In this document: positions 34,201 through 45,765 of the stretch, piece after piece | How the letters are laid out: the number at the start of each line of letters is the position of its first letter | How positions within the stretch are numbered: position 1 is the first letter of the stretch | Position numbers and translations under genes: made by a program | From: Hibiscus mutabilis | Taxonomy: Eukaryota > Streptophyta > Magnoliopsida > Malvales > Malvaceae | Reading direction: 5' to 3' | DNA: 64,000 nucleotides | Assembly (NCBI GenBank): GCA_019671005.1 | Contig: CM033711.1 | Coordinates: 55,725,049-55,789,048, forward strand | Notes under the pieces: model-generated | Databases searched by the model: none | What the model was told of the DNA's origin: nothing | What the model saw: only the letters and a program-made list of their open reading frames with translations

Positions 34201-35221
34201 GATGAATTTCCTGACGAATACTTGCTTGCAGTTAATGCAATGCCATGGTACGCTGACATTGTCAACTACTTGGTGAGCAACATTTTTCCACCAGACTTGG
34301 CAGACAATGCCAAGAAAAGATTCTTGCAAGAAGTTACGCAATACTATTGGGATGAGCCAATATTGTTCAAACAATGTGCCGACCAAGTGATTCGTCGGTG
34401 TGTGCCCGAGGATGAACAACATAACATATTACATTTGTCCCATGCTACACCATACAGAGGTTACTTTGTTGGAATGAAGACTGCTGCCAAGGTGTTGCAA
34501 TCTGGATTCTTTTGGCCGACTCTATATAAGGATGCCCGTGAGTATGCCAAGGCAGTGACTGATGCCAATGAATAGGAAACATCTCCGATTGACACCAACT
34601 ACCACTTAAAAATATTATTGCATGTGGATTTATTTGATGTATGGGGGATAGACTTTATGGGTTATTTTCCTCCATCATTTGGTAATGTATATATTCTTGT
34701 TAATGTTGACTATGTATCTAAGTGGGTAGAGGTTGTTGCCCTGCCAAAAAATGATGCCAAGGTCGTTGCCAAGTTCTTGTACAAACACATTTTTACAAGA
34801 TTTGGTGCTCCTAGAGCAATTATTCATGATGAGGGCACCCATTTTAAATGCAATCTAATATCTAAAGATTTGTGCAGGTATGGTATACAAAAAAGAATTG
34901 CCACAACATACCATCCACAAAAAAATAGGAAAGCTAAGATATCAAACAAGGAGATTAAGAACATTTTAGAGAAAATTGTAAATCCATCAAGGAAAGACTG
35001 GTCCTTGAGGCTGAATGAATCCTTGTGAGCTTATAGAACTGCGTTTAAAACTCCTTTAAAAACTTCACCATTTAGACACGTTTTTGGAAAACCATGCCAC
35101 CTGCCAGTAGAGCTTGAACATAAAGCCTTTTGGGATATCAAAACACTTGATATGGCATGGAGAGTTGCTAGACTTCAATGAGTTGGAGGAATTCAGGACA
35201 CAAGCCTATGAAAATGCTAGG
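34201..35221 (+). pseudogene. Integrase of element H, 3'-truncated
   Basis: The zinc module keeps both His (LSHATPYRGYFVGMKTAAKV), but the Cys pair is replaced by ATDANE-like sequence and a TAG near 34573. The core has WGIDFMGYFPPSFGN (first Asp) and IIHDEGTHFKC (second Asp). In the third motif Lys stands where the Glu is expected (RKAKISNKEI). Open stretches are 33856-34575 and 34618-35028. The last readable piece, NELEEFRTQAYENAR, stops at 35221 where LTR-F begins, so this is an insertion site rather than decay. Confidence 0.87.
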
Positions 35222-36626
35222 TGTTGCGTGCTGTGATGTACTATAAATGATATGCAAATAGTGCAAGTATACACATCGAACAAGTAGTAAAGTGATGAGT
35301 GAGTATCATCTCCACAGGGATTGGAGGCCAAATTTAGCTTAGCTTAACACACAAAATAAGAAATGGATGTAAATGTGGTAGAAATAGGCAACATATTCAA
35401 AAATGCTGAAACAAACAACTATAATGAAAACTGAGCTGAAATAAAGATACTTTGAACGTCCTCTCAAGTGTAAGAAACTCTCTAAGGGAATGATAGGCTA
35501 GGCATGCTATGGATCTCTATGTCTAAGCATGAAGAATGTCTTGAACTATCTTGCCCACAACACGCTCGGCAAAGCTTACCAAGATGTCTCTACACTATCT
35601 CTAGCAAGAAACCTGATAGGAAGAATGCTATGGCAACACCTCTCAGCGTAAACGCTAACATACAACTATCCTTTAAGTTTTACTCTTCTTAGCCGTTGAA
35701 ACTCTACCCTTATCTCAAAGGTGAGTTAGGATTTTGCCTCTCAGCATCAAACCCCAATGTCCGCGTAGATCTAAGCCAAAATCTCTCAAATTTTAAGCTA
35801 TCAAAGACCTAAGCTCTTATAATGAACAAAGGCTAACTCTCGAAAACTCTTACAAGCTCAAGGCATAAAAGAACAGTGGGCAAAGGATGGAAGGAACAAG
35901 AAAGTAACAAACACATTCGTTCAAACGAAAAACAATAAAACCATAACAAGCCCAAGCCACTTAAAATCAATTCATGGATGGGCAAATATCATCCACAATC
36001 ATACATTCGAAACAACCCATACAAATACTAGGAAATGAGAGAGCAAAAGCAACTAAAGGAAAGGAAAAACTCCAAAGCCGCCTTGGACTGTAGTTAACCA
36101 CTCTAAGCTTGCTATTTCTTGCAAAGCCCAACAAGAACACCACTTCGAGCTTCAACAATGGAGGAAACCACGGTGGAGAAGATGAAGAAAGGCAACCACC
36201 TTTTCCTCTTTTTCTTAGATCACAAAGTAACTTTTTTTCTTTTACTGTGGGTGTCCTTTTCTTTATATAGTGGACACTCCTAGGGTTTTGTGCCCTTAAT
36301 TCCTAGGGAATATTCCCTTCACATATGGGGGCTACAAAATATCTTCAGTTCTTTGTCCTCTAGCGTGCCCAGAAATGCTCGCCAAAATGCTATGGCATTT
36401 TCCCTGCCTTTCTTCTCTTTTCCCTGCACATTACCATACCAACCAAAATCTTCCAAAGCAGCACCATTTTTGCAAATAAACAAAGAAAGCAAAACCATCA
36501 ACACCAAATGCAACTATATGAACTAAATGCATCTATATGCCATGAAATGAGATGAAATTGGCTTGATTTCATACAATAACTTAAGTAAAAAGGCATGAAA
36601 TGTTAACCTTTTGCAAGGTTAACACA
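35222..36626 (-). repeat. 3' LTR of element F (complete, 1405 bp)
   Basis: On the minus strand it starts TGTGTTAACC (36626) directly after the polypurine tract and ends GCACGCAACA (35222). It shares GTGCAAGTATACACATCG and AGTATCATCTCCACAGGG with L1 and L2. No gene is present. A promoter lies at 36262-36290. Confidence 0.8.
36262..36290 (-). promoter_or_regulatory. LTR promoter: TATA box with telobox (LTR-F)
   Basis: On the minus strand CAAAACCCTA (36290-36281) lies about 12 bp upstream of CTATATAAAG (36270-36261). It is the cleanest of the three telobox-TATA pairs in the window. Confidence 0.65.
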
Positions 36627-36638
36627 CCCCCAAACTTA
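36627..36638 (-). other. Polypurine tract of element F
   Basis: The minus strand reads TAAGTTTGGGGG and then TGTGTTAACC. AAGTTTGGGGGTGTG is the usual Athila/Tat plus-strand primer tract and LTR start. Confidence 0.8.
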
Positions 36639-37908
36639 AGTTATTCCTTGTCCTCAAGCAATGAACAGAAATAAACAAAAGAATGCTAAAGCATTGAATC
36701 AGCTCAAGACAAGGCTATGGCAACATTTAGTCCTCAGAAAATAAAGGCTTCAACATGCTAGACAGTTCTGAGATTTTACGAACATTTCTTTAGGTCAAGA
36801 CCCTTCGAATGTGTGTGTGTGTTATTACATCCTCCCTATGCTTAACACGGTTAAGAGATCAATGGTTAGGTTCTCAAGCTTGACCTAGCTTTTCTTAATT
36901 AATTTAAGCACATGATACTACCATTTTTAGCTTCCTTCTCTTTTTTCTGAACTGCTACGAGAGGAGTCAGCTTATCACAACTACCTTCCTAGACTTAAAA
37001 ATGAAGTAGAGCAAACACCCCATTCCCTAGCCTATTGAGTAGTGTCATCCCGTGACTACGTTCATTCACTCATATCTTGTTGTTGCCATTTATTTAAATG
37101 TACTATCTAGGCAAACGACACAAAGAGGAGTGTCACTCTACAATTATGCTGAAGCATTTATTCGAGATTTAACACAAACAAAAAAGGAGCGAATTAAGCG
37201 CTTATGCTTTCGTTTATCATTCAAGTTCATTTTACATATTTAAACTAAAGCATACGGGAGTTCTTTCACCAAAAATCATGTAATAGTTTTAAACATAGAG
37301 AGAATGCCATCATGTAACACTCACATCATGAAGTATCAAAACCTAAAAGTAGTTCTACCAATCTCAGTAGTCACATGGATTCAATCAATTTACATCCATA
37401 AAATTCAAATACTTATCATCGGACATCATCAACTTATTTATAAAATTGTCATTAAACTAGAAAAAATTTGTTTATCACCAAAAGCTAATGCAGATGACTA
37501 ACCATGAACACCAAAACCCCCAAACTTGAAGGATGTAGTATCCTCAATGCATGAAAATAAAATGAACTAAGCTAAAAATGCAAATGCAAATGTAGGCTAC
37601 CTCCTAAAAAGCTATTTTGGTGTTCTGGGTTTGACTCTTTGGTGCTTGTTTTTTATTCTTTTTCAAGGCTGCGATGAGCTCATCGGGCACATCTTGCTGG
37701 CTTGGTTGGTCAATTGGTTTCCCCTATGTTGATTGTATCTCATCATCATCATCATTTGGTGTATTCCATACACGACCCGACGTACGCTTGAGACGACTCC
37801 TCATCTTTGTTGTGGCATCAGGACTCGGGGCAGGTGTTGGTGCAAGAGAGTTGTCAACCATCTCCTCTTCCCACTGTCAATATCGACAGGGTCATCAAGA
37901 AGAGGTTC
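36639..37908 (-). other. 3' non-coding region of element F
   Basis: About 1.27 kb lie between the third ORF and the polypurine tract. I see no convincing gene; the small open frames are incidental. A second polypurine-like tract, AAGTTTGGGGG, lies at 37517-37527 on the minus strand, flanked by a different context (TTCAAGTTTGGGGGTTTTGG). Confidence 0.6.
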
Positions 37909-39158
37909 CTATGGTAGGGTACTAAGGGGAGCTTTTTCTTTGACCTGCCTCACTATCCGATGACTTTTTTTGATGGTGGTGATGGGTGTTGTTTCTAGAA
38001 CAGGTGTTGGAGTTGGAGATGGGTCTCTTTGCGAAGCAGGTGGTGGGCATTTTTCTACAGTTGCCTTCATAGCTGGTGTACCTTGCTGGGCTAACTGGTC
38101 CTTTTGGGGCATAAAATATCTTCCAGGTAGGGTGGGAAGTCACTCTCCTTTTGCGGGAGCAGTTCCTTGAAGTAAGAGTTAATGGCCGCACCTTTGGCCT
38201 TGAGATACTTAAAATAAATTGTAAAGTTTCCCTTCATCTCGTCCATCTCCTCTTGCATGCGCCTAGTAGAGGCAACAAGGGCTGCAATTCTTGCTGTAGC
38301 AATGGTTCTGGCCCCTCCTTCCAACGTTTCTGTTGGAGCATCTTCATCAAATCATCTTAGTCCAAGGATTTGGTCTAGGGTTAATGCGCCCTTACCCTTC
38401 TCGATCTCGTCTTCTTGAGGGTCTTCAAAGACCTTTTTTTTGTGATAAAGTGCCGTAATGAGATTAGGGAAAATGAGAGGGCTTGATTTTCTCTTTAAGC
38501 AGGAGTAGACTTCCTCAACAATTAATTTACCCACATCAATTTGTTGTCCATTCAGGATGGAATGGAGCAAAAGTAACCTAGTGATGTGCACTGTGGCAGT
38601 ATGGGAGGTGGGAATCAGGCGAGTTCGCAGGTAATGGTTCCACACCTTAGCTTCAGGTTTGAGGCATCCTCTATCAACAACCCTGTTTGCAGGGTCCAAT
38701 TCCGTATCAGAAAAGCATAGATCTTCTAAGACCTCCCTGTATGTCTGCGCGTCTGTAGAGTCGACAAAGAAAGTGTGATGGTCCATGACGTTCTTTAACC
38801 CATATAACTTGTTGATTGCACAAGCAGTAAATTTAATTTGTTCCCCTCGCACATAAACAACAGATTGGGCGGGGCTCGTCAAGTGGGAATAGAACTCTCT
38901 GACCAAGGAGGCGGAGACGTCGCCAAGGTGTTGGACAAAGGTACCCTAGTTGTGAACAATGATAACATCCATGACTTCCTTGTCGAAGCCTCCTTCTACT
39001 TCCAATGGAACTTTCAGGCCTTGTTCTGGGTAGACCTTGCGATCTTTGATTTGTTGGAATCTTTCCTTGGCTCCTTTGTCGAAGAATTTTTTGATTTCAA
39101 GGATTTGTTGGGTTTGGGCACTACTAGAAGCACTAGTAACGTTTTTGCAGCGAGCCAT
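37909..39158 (-). pseudogene. Athila third ORF, putative plant transposon protein (PF20167-like)
   Basis: ATG 39158 starts MARCKNVTSASSSAQTQQ. One frame runs about 355 codons to 38091 with only two in-frame stops (TAG at about 38946, TGA at about 38352). Blocks are RKVYPEQGLKVPLEVEG, LVREFYSHLTSPAQSVVYVR, CLKPEAKVWNHYLRTRLIPT, NGQQIDVGKLIVEEVYS and FPNLITALYH. These match my recollection of the plant transposon protein domain in Athila-group elements, where it occupies the env-like third position. A coiled-coil-like stretch (STRRMQEEMDEMKGNF) follows. A frameshift near 38100 leads to a Pro-rich tail (PPPASQRDPSPTPTPVLETT). Function unknown. Confidence 0.65.
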
Positions 39159-39760
39159 GGTTGTATTTTGAGGGTAGTGATTTTTTAAACTCTTAAGGTT
39201 TTGGGGGGAACAAGTTTGGTAGGGGAGATGAAGAAGTGGAGTTTAAGGGAATAAAAGAAATGGATGAGAGTTATGGGATTGTAAGTTTAAGGGAGGGTAA
39301 CTGACACAAGTTATAGGAGAAAGAAGGGTGTTGGTGGCGGTTTTGAGTTATGGGGAAGGGAAACGATTTGACAAGCGTTTAATGAAAAGCAAAAAGTAGG
39401 AAAGAGGGCATGCTAGAGGTAATGATGAATTAGGCTTTTTCTTTCCCTTTTTTTTCCTTTAAGAGCCGTCTCCCATGACATAGGAAAAACTTGGCTTTAT
39501 AACTTCCCTTATGTAGAAAGAGGACAAATCCCATCTGAAATTAAAGATGCGCCAATCCTGCATGAAACCCTAGCCTGCCACCTACAACCATGGGGGTAGA
39601 ACTAACAAAACATATTAAAGAAAACAAAAAGGCATAAGACAAAATAAAAGACTAAGGAACAATGAATTAAAAACAATAATAAATTTATTTATTAACAGTT
39701 CAAACAGAAAATGCTATAGGAAAATAGAAAGGAGAAAGGGGTGCAAACTCTTATGGATCA
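39159..39760 (-). other. Spacer between pol end and third ORF of element F
   Basis: About 600 bp without a usable open frame. It is A-rich in the middle (39605-39710). On the minus strand it would hold the leader of the third ORF. I see no promoter or splice signal that I would defend. Confidence 0.5.
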
Positions 39761-39885
39761 TCAATAAGCATGGAGGATTTGTCTCACATGATCGGGGCTC
39801 CATTTTAGACCTTCAATCTTTATCCATTCACCTTGAAGACAGTGTCATCATCCAACTTCTTGATGTCCACAACCATGAGGGTCCC
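39761..39885 (-). pseudogene. Pol C-terminus of element F
   Basis: The minus strand reads LMVVDIKKLDDDTVFKVNGQ and then RLKV-like sequence. FKVNGQRLK is the recurrent end of Athila/Tat integrases, distinct from the chromovirus HVSMLRRY type. It abuts the chromovirus LGENKALG sequence of D at about 39885. Confidence 0.65.
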
Positions 39886-40800
39886 AAAGCTTTGTTTTCT
39901 CCCAATTCAGACCAGCACAAGGGTGTTCTACATTTCCTTCCGTATAGAGCTTCGAAGGGAGCCATCTGCATAGATGTCTGGTAGCTATTGTTGTAAGCAA
40001 ACTCTACTAGGGGTAGAGATTTCTTCCAATTCTTTTCGAAGTCTATTACACAAGAACGTAGAATACTTTTGAGTACTTGAATGATTCTTTCAGATTGTCT
40101 ATTTGTTTGAGGATGAAAGGCTGTACTAAGATGCACTTTAGTCCTAGAGCCTTCTGCAAAGAATTCCAGAATTGAGAAGCAAATATGGGATCATGATCAG
40201 ATATTATATCTGTAGGTGCACCGTGTAATCGAATCACTTCACGGATTCATAGCTCAGCTAAGGTTTCCAAACACATGTTCATTCGAACAGGGATGAAGTG
40301 AGTATACTTTGTGGATTTATCAACAATCACCCATTCAACATCATTCTTTCTTGGAGTGGAAGGAACACAGTAACGAAGTCCATTGTAATCTGTTCTCATT
40401 TCCACTAAGGGAATTCGATTGGTTGGAGCAATCCAGTAAGGACTTGGTGCTCGACTATAACTCTCTGAAAAGTTAGGCACTTTGAAACAAAGTCTGTGAT
40501 AGCCGATCTCATGTCTGGCCACCAGTATAGTGGCTTTAGATCCTTGTACATTTTAACCGATCCTAGGTGAATCGAGAAAGAGATTTGGTGAGCTTCTTGT
40601 AATATCTCGTGTTTTAATTCCTCATTCTTAGGAACACATACTTTGTCCTTGAAATAGAAGAGTCTATTCGACTTGAGGGAGAAGTTAGAATTAGACTCAG
40701 AGTCTTGCTTGGATATAATCTTCTAAAGATCTGGATCAATTTGTTGGAGTTCTTTGATTCTCGAGATCAAGATAGATTGAACTTGAAGCTCAGGTAAAAA
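39886..40800 (-). pseudogene. Integrase of element D
   Basis: On the minus strand, LYFKDKVCVPKNEEL-like sequence is followed by a zinc module in which HQISFSIHLGSVKMYKDL keeps both His and CLTFQ has one Cys changed. The core continues ITMDF, VIVDKSTKYTHFIPVRMN, IISDHDPIFASQFWN (second Asp) and AFHPQTNRQSERIIQVLK (Glu). MAPFEALYGRKCRTPLCW closes the fragment. Open pieces are 40247-40522, 40046-40237 and 39828-40136, in three frames. Confidence 0.85.
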
Positions 40801-40959
40801 TTTCCCTCCTTTGGATAAACGGAAATGAGCATTGTTAGTTAAGATAAAAAGAATAAACAAGATCAGTAATAGAGATTTTTGAGTACTTACTTACAGGACA
40901 AGAAAGGTTCAATTTGATTGGATTACTTGTAATCCAAGAAAGATTAAATCTGAATGAAT

Positions 40960-41440
40960 TATTCTAAAATTTAGATTTGAGGGTTTACCCGAGTATGGTA
41001 TGCGACTAAGGGCATCAGCAATCATGTTTGCTTTCCCCAGATGGTAGTCGGTAACCAAATTGTAGTCTTTAAGCAATTCTAGCCATCTCATTTGCCTCAG
41101 ATTCAAGTCTTTATGAGTTATGAGGTATTTGAGGCTCTTATGGTCTTTGAACATGTTACATTTCTCCCTGTAGAAGTAATGTCTCCATATTTTGAGAGCA
41201 AACATGATAGCTACCAATCTAGATCGTGTGTAGGGTAGTTTGACTCGTATGGTTTTAGTTGCCTTGAAGCGTAAGCTACCACTTTTCCATCTTGTATTAG
41301 GACACATCCTAGTCCTAAATGAGATGCATCACTATAGAAAGTGAATTCTTTGCCTGATTCTGGTTGGATGAGAACTGGTGCATGAGCCAGAGCTTGTTTA
41401 AGTTGATCGAAGCTTCATTGTTGCTTCTCAGGGCAAACAA
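40960..41440 (-). pseudogene. RNase H of element D
   Basis: The minus strand reads HAPVLIQPESGKEFTF, YSDASHLGLGCVLIQ, LVAIMFALKIWRHYFYREK, FKDHKSLKYLITHKDLNLRQ and DYHLGKANMIADALSRIPYS. The open stretch is 40909-41307, with a frameshift in the segment between GCVLIQ and the LVAI strand. D is replaced by its neighbour Lys in FKDH only at the preceding position, so the acidic residues look retained. Confidence 0.82.
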
Positions 41441-42215
41441 AGGGCGTGTCTTTACGGGTTAGCTTAGTCAAGCTTGCGGCAATAGATGAAAATACCCGGC
41501 TAAACTAAGAAAGCTGCTGACTTCACCAACATTCCTCGGAGGTCTCTAATTTAGGATGGATTGTATTTTGCTCGGGTCTACTTTAATCCCCTCTGCCGAG
41601 ATATCATGGCCAAAGAACGAGACTTTCGATAGCCAAAATTCACACTCAGAGAACTTTGCGACAATTAACGTTCTTGGAGAGTTTGCAATACAATTCGAAG
41701 GTGTTCAAAATGTTCTTCCTTATTCTAAGAATACACCAGGATGTCAACGATGAAGACGATCACAAACTTATCAAGATAGGGCTTAAATACACGGTTAATG
41801 AGGTCCATGAAAGCAGCCAGAGCATTCATTAACCCGATTGGCATTACAAGGAATTCAAAATGGCCATATCGAGTACGAAAGGCTGTCTTGGGTACATCTT
41901 CTTCTTTTACCCTCATTTGATAATATCCCGATTGAAGATCAATCTTTGAGAACACGGAAGCATCCTTGAGTTGATCGAAGAGATCTTCTATGCTTGGGAG
42001 AGGATATCGATTCTCAATAGTAAGCTTGTTCAATTGTCTGTATTCAATACAGAGTCTCATAGTCCCGTCTTTCTTTTTCACGAACAAGACTGGAGCACCC
42101 CAGGGAGACGAGCTAGGCCGAATAAAGCCTTTTTCTTGTAGCTCTTGGAGTTGCTTCTTGAGTTCTTTCAATTCAACAGGTTCCATTAGATATGGTGTGA
42201 TGGACACTGGAGTTG
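41441..42215 (-). pseudogene. Reverse transcriptase of element D (catalytic Asp changed)
   Basis: The open stretch 41725-42207 reads LKKQLQELQEKGFIRPSSSP, GAPVLFVKKKDGTMRLCIEY, FSKIDLQSGYYQMRVKEEDV and YGHFEFLVMPIGLMNALAAF. The catalytic box is FVIVFIVDILVYS, so the first Asp of IDD is Val. The connection domain 41460-41700 is split by shifts but keeps SFLSLAGYF-like and ISAEGIKVDPSKIQ segments. Confidence 0.87.
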
Positions 42216-42745
42216 TTCAAGGTTGAACATCGATCCCGAACTCTACTTCTCTGGTTGGAGGGAGAGCAGGGAGTTCCTCGAGAAAAACATCAACAAATTC
42301 ATATACAATTGGCATACTAGGTAAGCCGAATTCATGTTCATCTTTTAATACCATAACATGAAAGATTGAGGTCTGTTTTCTATCAATTAGAAGGATGGAT
42401 TCCTTTCCTAAAACCCAAAAATAAAGTCTACTATTTTGGAAATTTACCCAGGCTTCATGTTTGCTTAACCAATCTAGTCCTATTACTAGATCGAACTCAC
42501 AATTTGGAAATACATATAGATCAATAGGAAAGGGTATGTTGATTATAGAACATTCTTTGCAAAGGAAGTTAATGGATGTGATTCCCCTTATTGGGTTCGA
42601 AACTACATGGCTTTGTTTTACAATTTTAAGTTTCAAATTCAACTTTACAATCAACGATGAGCATACAAATGAATGAGTGGATCCCAAGTCTATTAAAGCA
42701 TAAATAGCAGTCGAATTTAGCTCAATGGTACCTGCTACGACATCG
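42216..42745 (-). pseudogene. Aspartic protease of element D
   Basis: The minus strand reads AIYALIDLGSTHSFVCSSL, so DSGS has become DLGS. It continues with IPFPIDLYVFPNCEFDLVIG, LDWLSKHEAWVNFQNSRLYF and LPALPPTREVEFGIDVQP. The open stretch is 42217-42687. The Ser-to-Leu change is one base (TCG to TTG), a C-to-T change. Confidence 0.85.
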
Positions 42746-44059
42746 GGTGATTCTTCATCCTCTTTTCCCTGGATGTGGTAGATTTGAGTAGGAGCCTGAG
42801 ATTCTTGGTGAGTAGGGGCATTCGAATAGGGTTCCTTGTTCTTCCACTGATTTCCAAATTGAGCTTGTCTGGGTCCATTGTTTCGAATAAAAGGAGCTGA
42901 ACTAGTATTTGTAGAAGTTCGATTCAGAACCTTGTTAAGATTATGGGGACAATCCCTGATATAGTGATCGGAGGCTCCACGTAAGAAACTTAAATTCTGT
43001 TGAGTTCTGCATTGCCCGGTGTGGTGCTTTTGACAGAACTTGTAAGTAGGATATTGAGCAGCTTTGCCAAAATTCCCCGTACTATCAACAGAGATGATCG
43101 GGGTTGAAGGCTTGGTTACCGATTGGGGTCTCGCTATATAGTTGTTTTTCTAAATATGAGTGCAATTAGTGGAGTGTTCCTTGGAGTGTTTAGACTTCTT
43201 TGACTGCCATTGAGGCTTGTCATCATTTCTGGATCATTTATCTTTCCATGAGTTACCACTTTTTCGTTTCTCAAAGGCCTTCATCTTTGCCTCCTTTTCA
43301 ATAGTCCAGTTCACCAAATTTTGGAAGTCAGTGATACCCAGGGCAGTGAATATGGGACTTAGTTCATCATTCAGTCCATCGATAAACATCCGACATTTAA
43401 CAACATCCGTCTTGATGTATTCTGACCCGTACTTACAATACTTGCAGAAATCACTTACGTATTATTCAATATGACGACCACTTTTCTTGAGGTACAAGAA
43501 ACGTTTTTGGTGCTCAGCCAGGTACTGTTCCCTGATGTATTTCTTCCTGAATTCCTCGAGGAAGAATTTCCAAGTTACAGCTTCAGTAGGAGCAGTCAGT
43601 GTAGTGGTTTCCCACCAGTTTAGAGCTTCATCTGCCAACAGGGCTATGGCACATTTGAGCTTGTGTTCATCAGAACAGGGCAATTGTTTAGTCAAGATTC
43701 GAGTAGTGGCCTCTAACCAATACTCAGCTACTTCGGGATTGGCTTCATCAGTGCCAGTGAAAAGTATAGGCCCGATGTTGAGCCAATTTGTCAATTTGAG
43801 CTCTGTTTGGCACAACAACAGGAGGAGCAATAGGATGGTCTTGTTTCAAAATAATTACAAGATGATTGAACATCTCCTTCATGCTCAGGAGACATTCCTA
43901 CTGCACAGGATTTATAGCAGGAGCTTCCTGTTGAGCAGCAGCTTGGGCTCGGGGTTGATTTTGTTGTTGTGGAGGATTTTGTTCCATCCTCACACTGCCT
44001 CCTTCATTCGAGGAGCCTTCAGGACTTTCATTGTCCCTGCCAAGTCTCATTTCAGACAT
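42746..44059 (-). pseudogene. Gag of element D
   Basis: ATG 44059 starts MSEMRLGRDNESPEGSSNEG. The core reads NPEVAEYWLEATTRILTKQL, ALNWWETTTLTAPTEAVTW, LEEFRKKYIREQYLAEHQKR and YVSDFCKYCKYGSEYIKTD. Stops lie near 43900, 43460, 43230 and 43150. Knuckle one, CQKHHTGQC, is intact except for the upstream Cys context. Knuckle two, LSFLRGASDHYIRDC, has lost both leading Cys. This is the most complete Gag in the window, including the N-terminal region missing in B and C. Confidence 0.87.
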
Positions 44060-44195
44060 TCTATGTTCAAATAGAACAATTAGGAATTCAGTTTAATAAG
44101 CAAAGATACAAGATATACAATACAAGTCTCCTAGGTGGCACAAGTATCATATATGATTCTAGAGAGCTCGGCTTAGTCCTAGAACTGACTAAGAA

Positions 44196-44207
44196 GCTCT
44201 GATACCA
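44196..44207 (-). other. Primer binding site of element D (tRNA-Met, intact)
   Basis: The minus strand reads TGGTATCAGAGC, perfectly complementary to the 3' end of plant initiator tRNA-Met, six bases after the LTR end at 44214. Confidence 0.9.
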
Positions 44208-45589
44208 AATAAATATAACACCCCCTACCCCGGGCTAGTACCAACCCAGCTCGGGAGCGTTACATAAGAAAGGACAAGGACAAGACAAGCAAGCACTACA
44301 AGCAACAAGGCAAGATCAAGGCAAGGCAAAATTTGATAACTCATCCCTATTAGATGAGTTACTTAACTAGCAAGCAATCATTACTTATCGTGCAAGAAAA
44401 CTCACATTTGATTTCAAGACATCATAGGCAATCGAATAGACTATTGAAAATTTTGTTTCCATGCTTACAATATAGGTTACTACTTTCATGATTCATATTA
44501 CATTTTCAATACATGTTATCACACCTCACCCGAAAGACCTAAGGGTACAAACATGCTTCATTTCTTTTCATTGATCCTAGATGTATACATGTAATATCCC
44601 ATACCTAAATTACTAACATGTTTCTTTGAACATTCAATTTGCATGTAACTAGTTTCTATTCAAGCCATACACTATGCCTATCCATTCGATAATCATCATA
44701 CTAACACCAAACAATACGTACATCAAGGTATATTCATACAAGACATGAAGCATTCAAATGGTTGGTCAAGCAGCATGGTTCATCTCATTCTACTTCCAAT
44801 TCAAGCATACACATGAACATAAACAAGGCATTCGAATGTTCCAAGGTAAACTAGATCAAACACTTGATCAATCCATATATAAATCCATATATGCACAACA
44901 AATACCATTCTGTTACATGTAATTTAAGTTTAATACATGTTTCATATTGTCATCCAAGATCATAACATAGTAGGCCCATACAAGGACAATATATATAAGT
45001 ACTCAAGAATTCCAAAATGCATGATCAAGCTAAACTCTATACAATTTAGTGCCACCAATCTAGGAGATATACAAAACAAGTATGAAACCATACTTAGGCG
45101 ATGCTTGTGTGACTTGCTTCTAGCTCAAGGTAATAAGCTTCAAGATCAAGCAACACTCGAATCCTTTTATCCTGTAGGTTGGGAAGAATGAAAACGACAG
45201 TGATAAGTACAAGAATATACTTAGTGAGGTAGTAACTAGTTCTAACCATTTGTTATATCAAGTTATGTGTAAATTGAACAATAATGAACCTAGCTAAGGA
45301 TTTCAAGCATTAGAATGATCCTAGTTAAGGATTATAGCATTCGACTAGTATAGGATACAAGAAACATGGAATCATACTTCATGCTTTCATATTAAGAATC
45401 AAGCAAATCATACTTACATAACAAGTAATCAGGTGAGTCATGATTACATGACAAGTAACATATAATTCATGGCTTTCATGTCAAGTAACATTCAATTCAT
45501 GGCTTTCAAGACAAGTAACATGTGATATAGGATTGTTATTTCATTTGTTACCAATTAAACAACCCCCTTGGCACTTACCTTATATAGGT

Positions 45590-45765
45590 AATCGAGTCTC
45601 CAACCAACTATCGCCACAAGATGCACCGTAGTGCTAGTCAACCCTCATACCATTGCCAAATACCACATACGTACCCTCCGTCTCTCGCCAAATAGGGGCC
45701 TTAGCCTTGGACCATAGTCCACCCTGACACAATGATCTCTAGACTCTAAGGCATGCCCTTCTACC
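45590..45765 (-). repeat. Mid-LTR conserved block (LTR-D)
   Basis: On the minus strand GGGCATGCCTTAGAGTCTAG is followed by GGTGGACTATGGTC, then TTTGGCGAGAGACGGAGGG, TTTGGCAATGGTATGAGGG and TGGCGATAGTTGGTTGG, and GAGACTCGATTACC. It aligns with LTR-A, B and G, but also carries one GCACTACGGTGCAT word that is amplified in LTR-E. Confidence 0.72.

Larger units (their letters stand above)
29036..35221 (+). mobile_element. Element H: Athila-like Ty3/gypsy element, truncated at both ends
   Basis: Order is partial 5' LTR, tRNA-Asp primer site, gag, AP, RT, RH, INT. The 5' LTR is cut by the LTR of C at 29035/29036. The pol is cut at 35221/35222 by the LTR end of F. Motifs (CDLGAS, LDGYSGYNQ, NELEEFRTQAYENAR) place it in the Athila group. 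Confidence 0.85.

Noticed and set aside
38091..39158. Host gene on the minus strand with read-through stops
   Set aside because: It lies between an Athila pol end and an Athila polypurine tract and matches the expected third ORF.
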